NCBI GenBank assembly: GCA_026770025.1
Contig: JAMXDE010000008.1
Location: 558,001-622,000, forward strand
Reading direction: 5' to 3'
DNA: 64,000 nt
Origin: Craspedostauros australis
Lineage: Eukaryota; Bacillariophyta; Bacillariophyceae; Mastogloiales; Achnanthaceae
Shown here: one piece after another, positions 17,666-27,934 of the stretch
Layout: the number at the start of each line of letters is the position of its first letter
Position numbering within the stretch: the first letter of the stretch is position 1
Position numbers and translations under genes: made by a program
Notes under the pieces: model-generated
What the model saw: the letters and a program-made list of their open reading frames with translations, nothing else
Databases searched by the model: none
Told to the model about the DNA's origin: nothing

Positions 17666-20600
17666 ATGGTGCTGCAACCAGCAGCACCATCTGTGGCGCA
17701 GCTCAACAGCGTTAATCTGCTACTAGCCGAGCATTCCATCACCAAATCCCTCTTCTCTGCTGTTGATGCCAGTTCTCTCGTTGTGGTTGCTTCATCGCAT
17801 CGCTCTCGCTGGCTTCCGCCTGGTTGGTCGGCAAGGTCTTGGCGCGTGGAGCACTCACAGGTCGGTGGGGTCACCGATGCCGTAGGCTCTCCGACTATCT
17901 TCTGGCGATGCCCTTCGCCTCCGCAAGGCCCCCTACAGATTCATTCGGTTCCTCGCACTCTGCACTCGGTGCTGGACGACGAGCAGTCGTCTCAGCACTG
18001 GCATCCTCCTCCGCCCAACCTCAATGTTGGACCTCTTTGCGTCGTCCGCGTGGACGCCGTGAAGGTGTATGGTAAACCTGTGCTGCATCCTGGTGGTCTC
18101 ATCCCGATCGGCTGCCTTCGGTCGGCGTTTGTGATGGCGCCTTCCGTGTTCGGTCGTGGCAGGTGGTGTGCTCGCCCACTTCGGTCGTTCGAGCGTCTTC
18201 GTGCGCTCGACTTCCCTGATACGGTTGCTCTCACCCTTCCTTCTGCTTCTGCTTCTGCGCTCCCGGGCAAGTTGTTCTTCTCTGTTTTGTCCCAACTTTG
18301 CACATTCAACGAGGGGGGTACTTTTCTTTTCGATTCTTCTTCCTTTGCGACTGGCTGCCGTCCTGTCAGTTCGCCTCCATCTTCCGCCGGTCGCGGCTTG
18401 AGTCCGTCTGCAGCGGTATTCATTCCTGGATCCGCTGCAGCGGCATCTACCGCTCACCGTGTTACTACCAACTCTATGTTGCTGCCATCTTCTGGCGATT
18501 CCATGCCTCTCACTTCATCGCTCCACACCATCAGCTCCGTCTCTCCTCCTGCCTCGTCACCTACCAACGACAACTCGTCTTGTACTCCTGATTCCACAGA
18601 TTCATCAGCAGCCAGTCACCCTCCCATCACGACATGGGTGGCTCCATCAGAGCTTCAGCGCAGCGTGCTGGAGGAGGCAGAATGGAACCGGCGCGCTCAG
18701 AAGGCTACCAAGTCCGACGACGCATCCATTCCCACTCACCTCTGGATGGATCAGCTGGTCAAGGGGTCTGCAAATCAATGGGATATGGCGGATATGCAGA
18801 ACCTGGAAGCCGGATGCAACGGCCTGAGGAGATGGATGTTGGGATGGTGGAGTCGGCGTGTCACCACCTCCTTCTGGAGATGGTACTGTCGGCATCACCC
18901 CTCCCTGCGTCGTGTCACCACCAAGGTTGTTGCTGTTTCAACTGATGGCATCTACCGATGGAACCGGAAAGGCAGGGCAAGGTATGCAGCATGGCGAAGA
19001 CAGAGGCGACAGTCCTCACCCGATATATTCGATGCTGCTTGCGATGCAATCGCTCGAGCGTGTCGCTCCACTTGGTGGAATTGGGACGACGGATCTCGCC
19101 CTCTGTTCTGGAGGTGGGCCAAGGAATATCAGACTATCATTCAAGAGGGTCTGCCGGTACACTTTCAATCGTCGCCGCCAAGCTACACTCAACCGCAACG
19201 CAACGCCAACGATCCTCACATTCGAGACATGATGGCAGCAAAGCTGTGCAAGGTCCGACAAAAGCGATACATCATCCCAGGCACTGTTCACTCTCTCACT
19301 TCGTTCTTCGGGGTACCCAAGGGAGAGACCGACATCCGCATGGTGTATGATGCAACTGCAAGTGGCCTCAACGACGCTGTCTGGGTGCCTGGGTTCCCAC
19401 TCCCGACTCTGGACACTCACCTACGAGCTGTGGGCACCAACACCTTCATGGCTGACAACGACATCGGAGAGATGTTCCTGAATTTCATGCTTCATCCATG
19501 CCTGAAGCGGGTCTGCGGTGTCGACATCACACACTATCTGACTGAAGAGGACCCCAAGGCTGGTAACAAGCTTGTTTGGGAGCGATGGGACCGGGCAGCA
19601 ATGGGCTTAAAGTCTTCGCCTTATCAAGCTGTCCAAGCCATGCTCTTCGCCGAAGAAGCTATCCTGGGGTCCCACACTGATCCGCTCAACGTGTTCCAAT
19701 GGAGCCAAGTCCGGCTGAACCTCCCTGGATCGGTGAATTACAATCCATCTCTTCCTTGGGTTTCGAAACTGGACACCAACGGCAACATTGCAGCAGATGC
19801 CTTCATCTACGTGGACGATGTCCGTCCTACTGGAGGCTCACAAGACATCTGCTGGCGGGCTACCAAGCGAGTGGGACACATGCTGGCCTACCTCGGTATT
19901 CAGGACGCGGCCAGAAAGCGTCGAGCTGCTACCAGGACCCCTGGTCCTTGGACTGGGGCAGTGGTGGTGGCACATGACTCAGGTGTGTACGCCACGGCAA
20001 CACAAGAAAAATGGGACAAGGGCCGCGATCAGGTGGCCTCTGTCCTGGCAGATCTTGTGAAGAGTGACACCATCGAGCGAAAGAAGCTGGAACGCATACG
20101 AGGATTCCTGAACTACCTTTGTCAGACCTACAAGCCAATGACACCCTACCTGATCGGATTCCATTTCACCATAGATGGATGGAGAGAAGGAAGGGATGCA
20201 GACGGCTGGAGAATCCTCAGCTACATCAACCAGACAACATCAACACATGTCGCAACAGGTGATGCCACTCCTCCACCTGAGTACGTCAAGCCTGCTCCGC
20301 GTCTTGCTTCCGACCTTGAGGCTCTTCATCAGTTCTTCGCACCACCAGAGCCACCACTTTGTCTTATGCGGCCTGGTCATTCCATTCGAGCCTGGTACGG
20401 TTTTGCAGATGCATCACAAGCCGGATTTGGCGCTTCCCTTCAGGTCGGCAATGAGATTGTCTTCCAGTACGGCGAATGGACCTCAGAAGAAAATGAAGCC
20501 AGCACATCAAACTGGCGTGAGCTCAAGAACTTGGTCGAAGCCTTGAAAGAATGGACTGCCAAGTTCAAGCTGGAAGGGAGCGAGGTGTTCCTCTTCACGG

Positions 20601-21340
20601 ATAACTCCACAGCTGAGAGTGCGTTTTGGAAGGGAAATTCAACCTCCAAACGCTTGGCGGACCTGGTGCTCGAGATGAGACTGCTCGAAATGAAGTCAAA
20701 CATGATCTTGCACGTCATACATGTCAGTGGAGATCGGATGATACTTCAAGGCACGGACGGATTGTCTCGGGCTGATCACAGCACCGGCGTCATGGCTGGA
20801 CAGAGCATGCTGCAACACATCCCTCTCCACTTGCAGCCATCAGATCGAAGAGGCAATCATCTCAAGGACACCATGAGAACATGTATGGAGGGAATCGAAT
20901 ACGAATGGCTCACCCCTGAAGGATGGTACAGTACAGGCCAACGGCAAGGCAATTTTGTATGGGAATCTGCTCCTGCAGCTGCGGATGCGATGATCGATCA
21001 GATTGGCAAAGCGCGGCACAAGCGACCCCAGAACCTGCACGTGGTCTGCATACCCAGATTAATGACTGGTCGGTGGCGGAGGAAGCTGTTGCGGTTGAGT
21101 GACTTCTACTTCAAGGTTGAACGGTGTCATGAATGGCCTGCTCACCGGCTGGAGCCTTTGTTTGTCTTCATTTGTCTTCCTTATCTCTCTTGGAACCCCA
21201 GACTCGACGAACAACGCAAGTTATTGGAAGAACCAAATGAGGTTCTGCTGCAGCGAGGTGTGTGGGAAGCTGATCCAATCAGGTGCAGGCGTGTTCTGCG
21301 CGAACTTCTCCAGTCCGCGCGGGCCCTTTGCCCCCTGTAG
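17666..21340 (+). CDS. Reverse transcriptase-RNase H of the DIRS-like element
   Basis: The first ATG of the frame is used; the frame is open from 17450, and the first 400 or so residues are Ser/Pro-rich with no motif, so the true start may be later. RT begins near 19200, with FFGVPKGETDIRMVYDATAS, FMADNDIGEMFLNF, MGLKSSPYQAVQ and FIYVDDVR; the catalytic aspartates are near residue 717. RNase H follows, with GFADASQAGFGA (about 915), EWTSEENEASTSNWREL and FLFTDNSTAE. After it comes a region with PRLMTGRWRRKLL and EPLFVFICLPYLS, also known after RNase H in algal DIRS-like elements. It makes cDNA from the element RNA. The last 242 bases overlap the recombinase frame. Confidence 0.88.
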   Translation: MVLQPAAPSVAQLNSVNLLLAEHSITKSLFSAVDASSLVVVASSHRSRWLPPGWSARSWRVEHSQVGGVTDAVGSPTIFWRCPSPPQGPLQIHSVPRTLHSVLDDEQSSQHWHPPPPNLNVGPLCVVRVDAVKVYGKPVLHPGGLIPIGCLRSAFVMAPSVFGRGRWCARPLRSFERLRALDFPDTVALTLPSASASALPGKLFFSVLSQLCTFNEGGTFLFDSSSFATGCRPVSSPPSSAGRGLSPSAAVFIPGSAAAASTAHRVTTNSMLLPSSGDSMPLTSSLHTISSVSPPASSPTNDNSSCTPDSTDSSAASHPPITTWVAPSELQRSVLEEAEWNRRAQKATKSDDASIPTHLWMDQLVKGSANQWDMADMQNLEAGCNGLRRWMLGWWSRRVTTSFWRWYCRHHPSLRRVTTKVVAVSTDGIYRWNRKGRARYAAWRRQRRQSSPDIFDAACDAIARACRSTWWNWDDGSRPLFWRWAKEYQTIIQEGLPVHFQSSPPSYTQPQRNANDPHIRDMMAAKLCKVRQKRYIIPGTVHSLTSFFGVPKGETDIRMVYDATASGLNDAVWVPGFPLPTLDTHLRAVGTNTFMADNDIGEMFLNFMLHPCLKRVCGVDITHYLTEEDPKAGNKLVWERWDRAAMGLKSSPYQAVQAMLFAEEAILGSHTDPLNVFQWSQVRLNLPGSVNYNPSLPWVSKLDTNGNIAADAFIYVDDVRPTGGSQDICWRATKRVGHMLAYLGIQDAARKRRAATRTPGPWTGAVVVAHDSGVYATATQEKWDKGRDQVASVLADLVKSDTIERKKLERIRGFLNYLCQTYKPMTPYLIGFHFTIDGWREGRDADGWRILSYINQTTSTHVATGDATPPPEYVKPAPRLASDLEALHQFFAPPEPPLCLMRPGHSIRAWYGFADASQAGFGASLQVGNEIVFQYGEWTSEENEASTSNWRELKNLVEALKEWTAKFKLEGSEVFLFTDNSTAESAFWKGNSTSKRLADLVLEMRLLEMKSNMILHVIHVSGDRMILQGTDGLSRADHSTGVMAGQSMLQHIPLHLQPSDRRGNHLKDTMRTCMEGIEYEWLTPEGWYSTGQRQGNFVWESAPAAADAMIDQIGKARHKRPQNLHVVCIPRLMTGRWRRKLLRLSDFYFKVERCHEWPAHRLEPLFVFICLPYLSWNPRLDEQRKLLEEPNEVLLQRGVWEADPIRCRRVLRELLQSARALCPL

Positions 21341-22700
21341 GTCAGCTTGGTGCGGCTCGTGCTATGGCGAGATTGGAGACAAGAACTTTCCTGTCCAAAC
21401 TGCCAACGACGATGACGGTATCGATCTCACTCCGGATATTGACAAGACTCGCTTCCGAATAGCCCGAAACGGTGACCATCATATGGTGCCGTTTCAGTGC
21501 GATCGCTGTCACTTCCGCAATATCATGCTCCGCGAGCCACTTAACCACAGACAACAAGATCGAGAGATGCTTGTCTACATTCGACGAGCCAACCTCGACG
21601 CCTTTTGGAGCAGAGAACCATCCACTGTCGCGGCAAATCTTCGCGAAGCCCGACGCATGGAAGCTTTTGCGGATCGGTTGAACATCCCATCCATCAGCGC
21701 TCCAATGGGTCCCTTCCCGCTTCAAGACTCGTGTGGCATGGCTGGAGCAATGGCAGTACTCGACAGGTCCTTGGATACAGGTCGCTATGCGACCAATGTT
21801 CAATGGGAAACTTTTCGACGCACCAGGTCGGCCATCACCAATATTCACCAAGCGGGTGTTGCTGGACTTGGGGAGTCTGTCATGGCATACGAGAGGTCCC
21901 GCATGTGGATGTCAAGTGTGCCATCGCATCAGTTCTGGTTCACTCGATTCATGGAAGGCACCCACAGGAGAGTGGGGCAGATCCGCAAGCCAGCTCGTGC
22001 CTACACCATTGATGAGATGCATGGGTTGGAAGCTCTGTTGGAGCAAGAGTGGAGAATGGACAACGCTCACTCCCGGCGCAAGAGAACCGCAGAAGTGGCT
22101 ATGCTTACAATTGTGGCCTTCTGCACCGGGCTGAGGGGAGAGGAGATGCTACAAATCGACCTTCTTGCTACTTCTTCGAGTCTCAAGCATCTTCAAGATG
22201 CGAAGCTTCCGCACGCACGGCTTGCCATCATCGGTCGCACCAAGGGCAACAGGCATGATGGAGCACGATTCGACGTTCCATGTGTGAAGACAACTTCAGG
22301 TACCGGATTACAACCTGGCAAATGGATCAAGCGAATGGTGCAACAAGTCGAAGGTGCGGGACTTCGTAATGGCAAGCTTTTGACAAGGAAACTGAATCCG
22401 CCAAGGCTCCTGGAGTTCCGGGACGACGTATATGTGGCGCTGGAGGCCTTGCAGGCCCAAGGCATAATCGATACAGAGGTGGATATCCGAGACAAATACG
22501 GTCTTGACCGCTCAGCTCGCAGAGGGTCCACTTCTCACGCGATCAACATGCGTGTTCCAAGAGATATCATCATGGCAAACAACAGATGGCGAACCGAAGC
22601 CAACTCAGTCTCGGGAAACCCAAGACTGGACATGGTGGACACCTACTCAGCACTGGAGTCACTGCTTCCTGCTGTGTTGGAGTACTCGAAGCAGATGTGA
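21129..22700 (+). CDS. Tyrosine recombinase (integrase) of the DIRS-like element
   Basis: It inserts the circular cDNA by site-specific recombination. The N-terminal part has a probable zinc ribbon, CRSAWCGSC and FQCDRCHF. The catalytic domain shows the first Arg in CTGLRGEEMLQ (about residue 335), the second-box sequence SARRGSTSHAINMRV followed by NRWRTEA (about 460-480), and the Tyr nucleophile in MVDTYSALESLLP (about 506). RRG in place of the usual HxxR and RW in place of the third His are the DIRS-type pattern. The frame is +1 relative to RT and overlaps it. ATG 21129 is the first ATG; the start could lie later. Confidence 0.86.
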   Translation: MNGLLTGWSLCLSSFVFLISLGTPDSTNNASYWKNQMRFCCSEVCGKLIQSGAGVFCANFSSPRGPFAPCRSAWCGSCYGEIGDKNFPVQTANDDDGIDLTPDIDKTRFRIARNGDHHMVPFQCDRCHFRNIMLREPLNHRQQDREMLVYIRRANLDAFWSREPSTVAANLREARRMEAFADRLNIPSISAPMGPFPLQDSCGMAGAMAVLDRSLDTGRYATNVQWETFRRTRSAITNIHQAGVAGLGESVMAYERSRMWMSSVPSHQFWFTRFMEGTHRRVGQIRKPARAYTIDEMHGLEALLEQEWRMDNAHSRRKRTAEVAMLTIVAFCTGLRGEEMLQIDLLATSSSLKHLQDAKLPHARLAIIGRTKGNRHDGARFDVPCVKTTSGTGLQPGKWIKRMVQQVEGAGLRNGKLLTRKLNPPRLLEFRDDVYVALEALQAQGIIDTEVDIRDKYGLDRSARRGSTSHAINMRVPRDIIMANNRWRTEANSVSGNPRLDMVDTYSALESLLPAVLEYSKQM

Positions 22701-23106
22701 TACATCTGCGGGGACGACGAGGGGGGAGAGAACAGGTCCATTGTGCCAGCACACACACTGCCACACTGGAGCTGATTCAAGCTAGGTGCCATCATCTTCG
22801 CTCACCCAATATTGACCATAAAAGGACAACCATGGGAACTTGACGCTGTCGTTCCAAATGGCTAATCCAGGAAAATATATGGGCACGTATCTGGAATCGA
22901 ACTACATGTTCTTCCATGCGTTGCGAAGCTCTGCCTGCCACCAATGGCGTGAGGACTCGGTCGACTGATTGTCGGCCGGTCCACAACTACCCCCCACGTT
23001 AGCACTTCAATACAGTAGAGTAATAAGTATACTCCTACGTATTGATGTACCACCGTGTGACAATGTGAAGGAAGCTGCACAGGTCGCAATGAACACACAG
23101 GATGAC
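22701..23106 (+). other. 3' non-coding end of the DIRS-like element
   Basis: 406 bases after the recombinase stop, all absent from the sister segment. No gene seen. The expected terminal or internal complementary repeats could not be recognised by eye. Confidence 0.6.
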
Positions 23107-23907
23107 CGTTCCTCCGCACACGCACTTTTCCACAAGCGAGTGTCGTTCCTGGGAGAACGACAACAACAACAACGACAACAACACAGCCCCATCGCACTAT
23201 TCCTCTCTGTGTGTCTCACTGCACGTGCACTTGTGTTCTCATCTGCGACGATCACTTCCTTGGCAACACACCATCCACACAGCATCTGGCAACAAAATAC
23301 AATCAACGAACAGATTGTACTCCGAAGCACAGCATCACCACACAGCAATCGACAAGCGTTGCCAGGTGTTCACAAACCTCTCTCCGGCCGAAGCCAGATA
23401 CAAACCAAAGGTACGTTCCGCTCATCAATCAATTGCAGACGCAGATTTGCAACATGAATGAATGTCTGTATGGCCAAGAGTGAATGATGGGAAGATTCGT
23501 TCGCAACTCTCGTCCTACCCGACGCAGCGTGATGCCTCAAGTTGGAGCACACATCGAGAGCATCGGCATCACCGGCAGCATCTGGGGAGGATGCTCCCTC
23601 CGGATCAGCTGCCATCGTCATGGGAGGTGTGATGCGTAATTATGCCACGCGTCCCCCACACTTGTCGTTCCGATCACATGCTTGCCTTTGCATGTTGGTT
23701 GCATACGGTGTCATCGCCGCCGACTCCGCTCTAATCTGTTCTGCCCAACTCAACTCAACCCCACACGTTTCGTACCCCACCGGTACGAGTACTTCTGTTC
23801 CCGCACTTCGCAATGCGCTGCGCTACACTACTCCATCCGTGTCAATCACGTACATGAATCGCAGTACACAATCCAAGCAACCGACAAGCAGCAACCACCA
23901 AGCAACC
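23107..23907. other. Upstream region of secreted protein 1
   Basis: Matches 56172-56955 with almost no change except a CAA/CGA microsatellite that is longer here (23160-23180). The secreted-protein frame is open from 23542, but the upstream part has no signal peptide at its front and reads as 5' leader. Promoter elements cannot be named with confidence. Confidence 0.5.
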
Positions 23908-26592
23908 ATGATCCACACCAAGGCAGCCTTGGTCGCCTTTCTCGCTCTCGCCAACACGGCGACGGTCGACGCCGTGCTCCGCGGCAACAGGACTCCCGTG
24001 GATCCAACCGAGGAACTCCACATGATGATGGCGAAGACCCGCATTCTCAAGCAGGCCATCGGCGACACGAAGACCAACAAGAACAACCCCACTGAGAACC
24101 CGACTGATCCAGAAACAACTGCGCCAACCGCATTGCCTACGGGGCCGCCGACTACCTCGCCAACCCAGATGCCCTCCATGACGCCTGTCGCTCCGCCAAC
24201 CGCGTCGCCAACGTCTCAACCAACTCTCCTGCCAACATCCAAGCCATCAGCTGCCCCAATCGCAATCACCTTCGACTCCACCATCGAAGTCATTTGCAGG
24301 CCGGATAGTATGACCGCCCTCTCACAGCAAGAGGTAAGCGCCAAGACCATCATCTGCAACTCTGCCAAGGCATCCTGCCGTGTGGCAGTGGCCGCCGTCA
24401 AGGAATCCGAGCAGCTGCAGAACTTCTTCGCGTGCGCAGGAGACCTGGGAGAAGCGGCGGCACGCAAGCTCTTCAACAAATACGCATCCAGCGACATCCT
24501 TGCTGGCCAATTGGCGTTGATCGCTGCCACCAACCCGCTCCTCGTCACTGAACGTCCGGATGCAATGAAGACAGCATGCGCGGCCATGGCGGCGATGCAA
24601 TCGCCTGCCGTCGCAGACCCATGCTGCCAAGGATCTTCGGGATGCACCTCAGTCACCGGTTCCGCCTCCAACTCCCCTCCATTCATGACCATCGCAATCA
24701 CGGCATGCACTGGCGACAGCGCCTGCAAGGATATGGGCCCCAATCCCCTCATTCTCGATTCCTCCTGCACTGGCACGAGTGCATGCGAGTTGATGAACGA
24801 AAATGAAATCAACCCGTCCATCACGGGAGTCACCTTCGTCGGTGAGATGGCATGCACCACCCCTCAATCTTGCGAGGGAGTGGGACGCCGCTCCCATGGT
24901 GATGTCATCATCCAGACCGGTGCATGCGTTGGGTCAGAGGCATGCAACTCCGCTGCCCGCCGCGTCGCGCAGAAGGGCACCATTCGCATCCGCAGCCATA
25001 TCGACATCGGGGCGAATGCGTGCGTTGGCATCAATGCCTGCAAGGATGCCCATTCCACTGTCAACTATGGTACTGCTGGTAAGCCGGCAGGCAGCTTGAC
25101 CATTGGTGCTGGCAGTTGCGCTGCCAATGGGTCATGCGAGAAGATGGGCCTCAATGACAGGATGAGGACCGACCTCGTCGTCCCTCCTGGTGGATGTGAC
25201 ACCGTCAAAGGCTGCAGAGGATGCATGACGAAGGATGAGTGCAGCCCTGATGAATTCTACTTCATCAGCGATATCGATGGAGCCTGCCCAAAGGGAGGCA
25301 TCAGCTCCGGGGGCAATCCCACTGGTGACAAAGTGGAGGAGTACTGTACTGGCAAGGACACCTTGCCCACAGACTCTCCGACTTTTTCTCCCACTCCTTT
25401 CCCCACACCTCTCACGTCCAGTCCAACCAGCGCCCCATCCAACTTGCTGTCTCAGACGCCCTCCGACCTTCCGTCCACCCATCCATCTGGCATACCGTCA
25501 GCACTCCCAAGCTCACAGCCTTCGCAAGAGCCTACAAGAACAAGCAGCCCAACCCTCCCCCCTGCATCCATCACTGTTGGATGTCTCTCAACACCGGGTG
25601 ACGTCACACAAACGTTCAATCCCATCACTGATGACGTCTTGTGCGATGGAGCAACAGGCACATGCGCTGAATTTGTCTCTGCGGTCGACGCCCTTGGTGA
25701 GAACGGGAAGATGATCAAGAGCATCTTTGGATGCAACGATGAAGACCCTCCAGGGCTCGTGACGTTCCAGGTGGCGCAGGAACGCTTTGACAAGATCAAG
25801 AACGACAAAAGCGTGACCGGCGCATTGTTGGCGATCGTGAATGAGAACAAGAAGCTCTTCACTGGCAGCGCGACTGTGGTGACGAGTGCGTGCAGCGACT
25901 GCTGCGACGATGTTTTGTCTTGTGGCATTGACCCTTCTAGTGGCAGTGTCATGACGGTGAGCTCAGGATCGTGTACCGGGGGTGGCGCTTGCAGATTCAC
26001 ATCTCCCAACGCAATCATACTTGACAGTTGCAAGGGCGGAAATTCCTGCTTTCGGTTGGGAAATTTCTTCGGAGCTCAGCCAGCTGCTGGTGTCGAAGTC
26101 GGATTCAACGTGATCGGGCCAGGAGCTTGTGTTGCACCGAGCGCCTGCAGTGGTGTTGGAGTTAACATCTTTGGTACTGTACGAGTGGAAGAAGGAGCAT
26201 GCGATGGAACCACTGCATGCTTTGACTTTGCACGACGAACCAACCAAGGGTCTACAACCACACCGGTCGTGGCAAATGTCTTCATCGGAAAGAATGCTTG
26301 CAAAGGGGAGGGCGCTTGTAAAGATTTGCATCGTTTCTCATCGACCAAAATTGCAGGAGACGCGATCATTGAAGCCGATGCCTGCTCGGGTGCGGACACG
26401 TGCAATGGGCTTGGCAACAGTGACAGTGCAACCAATGACATCATCGTCAAAGGAGGAGTGTGCACAACAGCCACCCCCTGCCAAGATTGCGCCCAAGGAT
26501 CACTGTGTACGCCAGCAACAAAAACGTACGTAATCGACGACGCAACCGCGGATTGCCCTGGACCATCCCCATCTGCCTGTCAAGAACTCTAG
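23908..26592 (+). CDS. Secreted Pro/Thr- and Cys-rich surface-type protein, copy 1
   Basis: An 894-residue protein. The chosen ATG gives a clear signal peptide (MIHTKAALVAFLALANTATV). Two similar halves follow, each a Pro/Thr/Ser stalk (about residues 60-118 and 480-554) and then a Cys-rich domain. In both domains a motif of the form AC-x-G-x-x-AC recurs, for example CTGDSACKDM, CVGSEACNSA, CKGGNSCFRL and CDGTTACFDF, with GxGAC or IxxGAC starts spaced like rungs. The pattern suggests a disulfide-stabilised repeat fold on an O-glycosylated stalk, outside the cell or in the cell wall. No transmembrane anchor is seen at the C-terminus (PSPSACQEL). Similar stalks are common in diatom surface proteins. 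The exact role is unknown. Confidence 0.85.
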   Translation: MIHTKAALVAFLALANTATVDAVLRGNRTPVDPTEELHMMMAKTRILKQAIGDTKTNKNNPTENPTDPETTAPTALPTGPPTTSPTQMPSMTPVAPPTASPTSQPTLLPTSKPSAAPIAITFDSTIEVICRPDSMTALSQQEVSAKTIICNSAKASCRVAVAAVKESEQLQNFFACAGDLGEAAARKLFNKYASSDILAGQLALIAATNPLLVTERPDAMKTACAAMAAMQSPAVADPCCQGSSGCTSVTGSASNSPPFMTIAITACTGDSACKDMGPNPLILDSSCTGTSACELMNENEINPSITGVTFVGEMACTTPQSCEGVGRRSHGDVIIQTGACVGSEACNSAARRVAQKGTIRIRSHIDIGANACVGINACKDAHSTVNYGTAGKPAGSLTIGAGSCAANGSCEKMGLNDRMRTDLVVPPGGCDTVKGCRGCMTKDECSPDEFYFISDIDGACPKGGISSGGNPTGDKVEEYCTGKDTLPTDSPTFSPTPFPTPLTSSPTSAPSNLLSQTPSDLPSTHPSGIPSALPSSQPSQEPTRTSSPTLPPASITVGCLSTPGDVTQTFNPITDDVLCDGATGTCAEFVSAVDALGENGKMIKSIFGCNDEDPPGLVTFQVAQERFDKIKNDKSVTGALLAIVNENKKLFTGSATVVTSACSDCCDDVLSCGIDPSSGSVMTVSSGSCTGGGACRFTSPNAIILDSCKGGNSCFRLGNFFGAQPAAGVEVGFNVIGPGACVAPSACSGVGVNIFGTVRVEEGACDGTTACFDFARRTNQGSTTTPVVANVFIGKNACKGEGACKDLHRFSSTKIAGDAIIEADACSGADTCNGLGNSDSATNDIIVKGGVCTTATPCQDCAQGSLCTPATKTYVIDDATADCPGPSPSACQEL

Positions 26593-27280
26593 TTACCGCA
26601 TACATAGTCACACATACTACCATGCTCTTGCTTGTACGCCGCCAGCATTTTCCTCTTTTTTGTTGTCAAAGCCAGGCACTCAATGACGTACGCTCTAGCT
26701 TCGCTTGTCTCTTCTACACAATCTGAGTCACTAATCGAGTCAAGAATACTGCTGTGTTGCCAAATGTCTCATTGTTGTTGTTGTTGTTGTCATTAGAGCC
26801 TAAACGGAATGGCTGTGGTCTTTGTTGGCTGTGTGAGCTGTATGGCAGAGGCTTGATTGCAAGCTGTCTGAACAAGTATCTTCTGTTCCACAAGTACTAT
26901 GCTCCTCAGATCCAACTGACTGCAACTCGTCTCGATTCCCTCATTGGCTATGACAACCACATTGTTGTCATGGTCATAGCGTGGATATCCGACCCACTTC
27001 AAATCAAGTAAGGTAATTCGATGGTGACTTCCAACCACAGCCGCTGTTGTATTCTCAACTCCAATAAAGTGATGAGCTGCTATGTTCTATGCTACAATGC
27101 AACAACACCAAGAGAGATGAACAAGAGCAAGGAGCAATGTCTGCCCTCAACACTGAACCATGTGGATCAGTGCAGAGCCGCATTAACTGTGTGGCATCAT
27201 TTCTTCATCCTACCAAGACTACTAACTAATTCATAACATACAAACTGAGTTTAGCACAAATCACTACTCTACTCGTCGTT
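26593..27280. other. 3' flank of secreted protein 1
   Basis: Matches 59641-60328 almost exactly. It includes a GTT microsatellite at 26773-26790. No convincing gene. It ends with tcgtt (27276-27280), the left copy of the Copia-2 target duplication. Confidence 0.65.
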
Positions 27281-27910
27281 TGTTAGAACGTAATCGTAGA
27301 TGGGTTTGAAGATACCGCACCGAGAACGTAGAGTGATCAAGTCGTTGTTGTTGGTGAGGAGAGTGTTTGTTTACTGAGTTATTCGTATGGTAGTTGGAAT
27401 GCTGTCGAGCTCACAAGATTGTCTTCTTGGAACTGTGAGCATGAGAGAGGCATGACATGATCTCATGCAATTGCAAGTGAAATTAACACGGAGACAACAC
27501 GACAAATGTGCGTGTTACTGCGTGAAGAAGAGGTGCAAAAGTCAATGAACAAAACACCGCGATAGCCCGTGTTGTGAATTACGTCTTCTCACGATGTTGC
27601 TAGTAGTACGATCGCACGATTGATCGTATTCACTTGAGAAGGTCATGGCAAGATTCGCACGTGTCACACCCAAGATCCAAGTCTGTCCTGATTGGGCAGA
27701 TTGGCTCATCTTGGCAAGAAATCAATTTCCACGACATTTTTGGATCTGTGATTGAGGGAAAACGATTCTTGCGACGCGAAATGCGACACAAATCTGACAC
27801 AACGGATTTTCGACCAAAATTTCCGTTCGGAACGGAAAAGGTAAGAAAAGTGAAGATTTCTGATTGGTCGACGGGTGTCGCTATTGTTAGAGATTTAGCG
27901 TGCGCTAATA
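27281..27910 (-). repeat. 3' LTR of Copia-2
   Basis: Plus-strand ends are tgttag and ctaata. In element orientation the LTR starts TATTAG and ends CTAACA, so the first dinucleotide is TA instead of TG. A purine run (ggggag, minus strand, at 27911-27916) directly precedes it and is the likely polypurine tract. Confidence 0.95.
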
Positions 27911-27934
27911 CTCCCCAAAGCGTGTCCCGGACAT

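Larger units (their letters stand above)
14773..23106 (+). mobile_element. DIRS-like tyrosine-recombinase retrotransposon, 8.3 kb
   Basis: Everything between 14773 and 23106 is missing from the sister segment, which reads straight through as ctggcgcgcag-cgttcctccgc at 56160-56181. The insert encodes ORF1, an RT-RNase H protein and a tyrosine recombinase, the gene set of DIRS-type elements. No target duplication is seen, as expected for a recombinase-integrated element. Inverted or split direct terminal repeats, usual in this order, were not found by eye. Confidence 0.87.

Noticed and set aside
22860..22960. tRNA-like T-arm (complement reads agttcgattcc) near the 3' end of the DIRS-like element
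   Set aside because: The flanking bases do not form a T stem, and no acceptor or anticodon arm can be drawn.
23542..23907. N-terminal extension of the secreted protein
   Set aside because: It would bury the signal peptide 122 residues inside; the ATG at 23908 gives a proper signal sequence.
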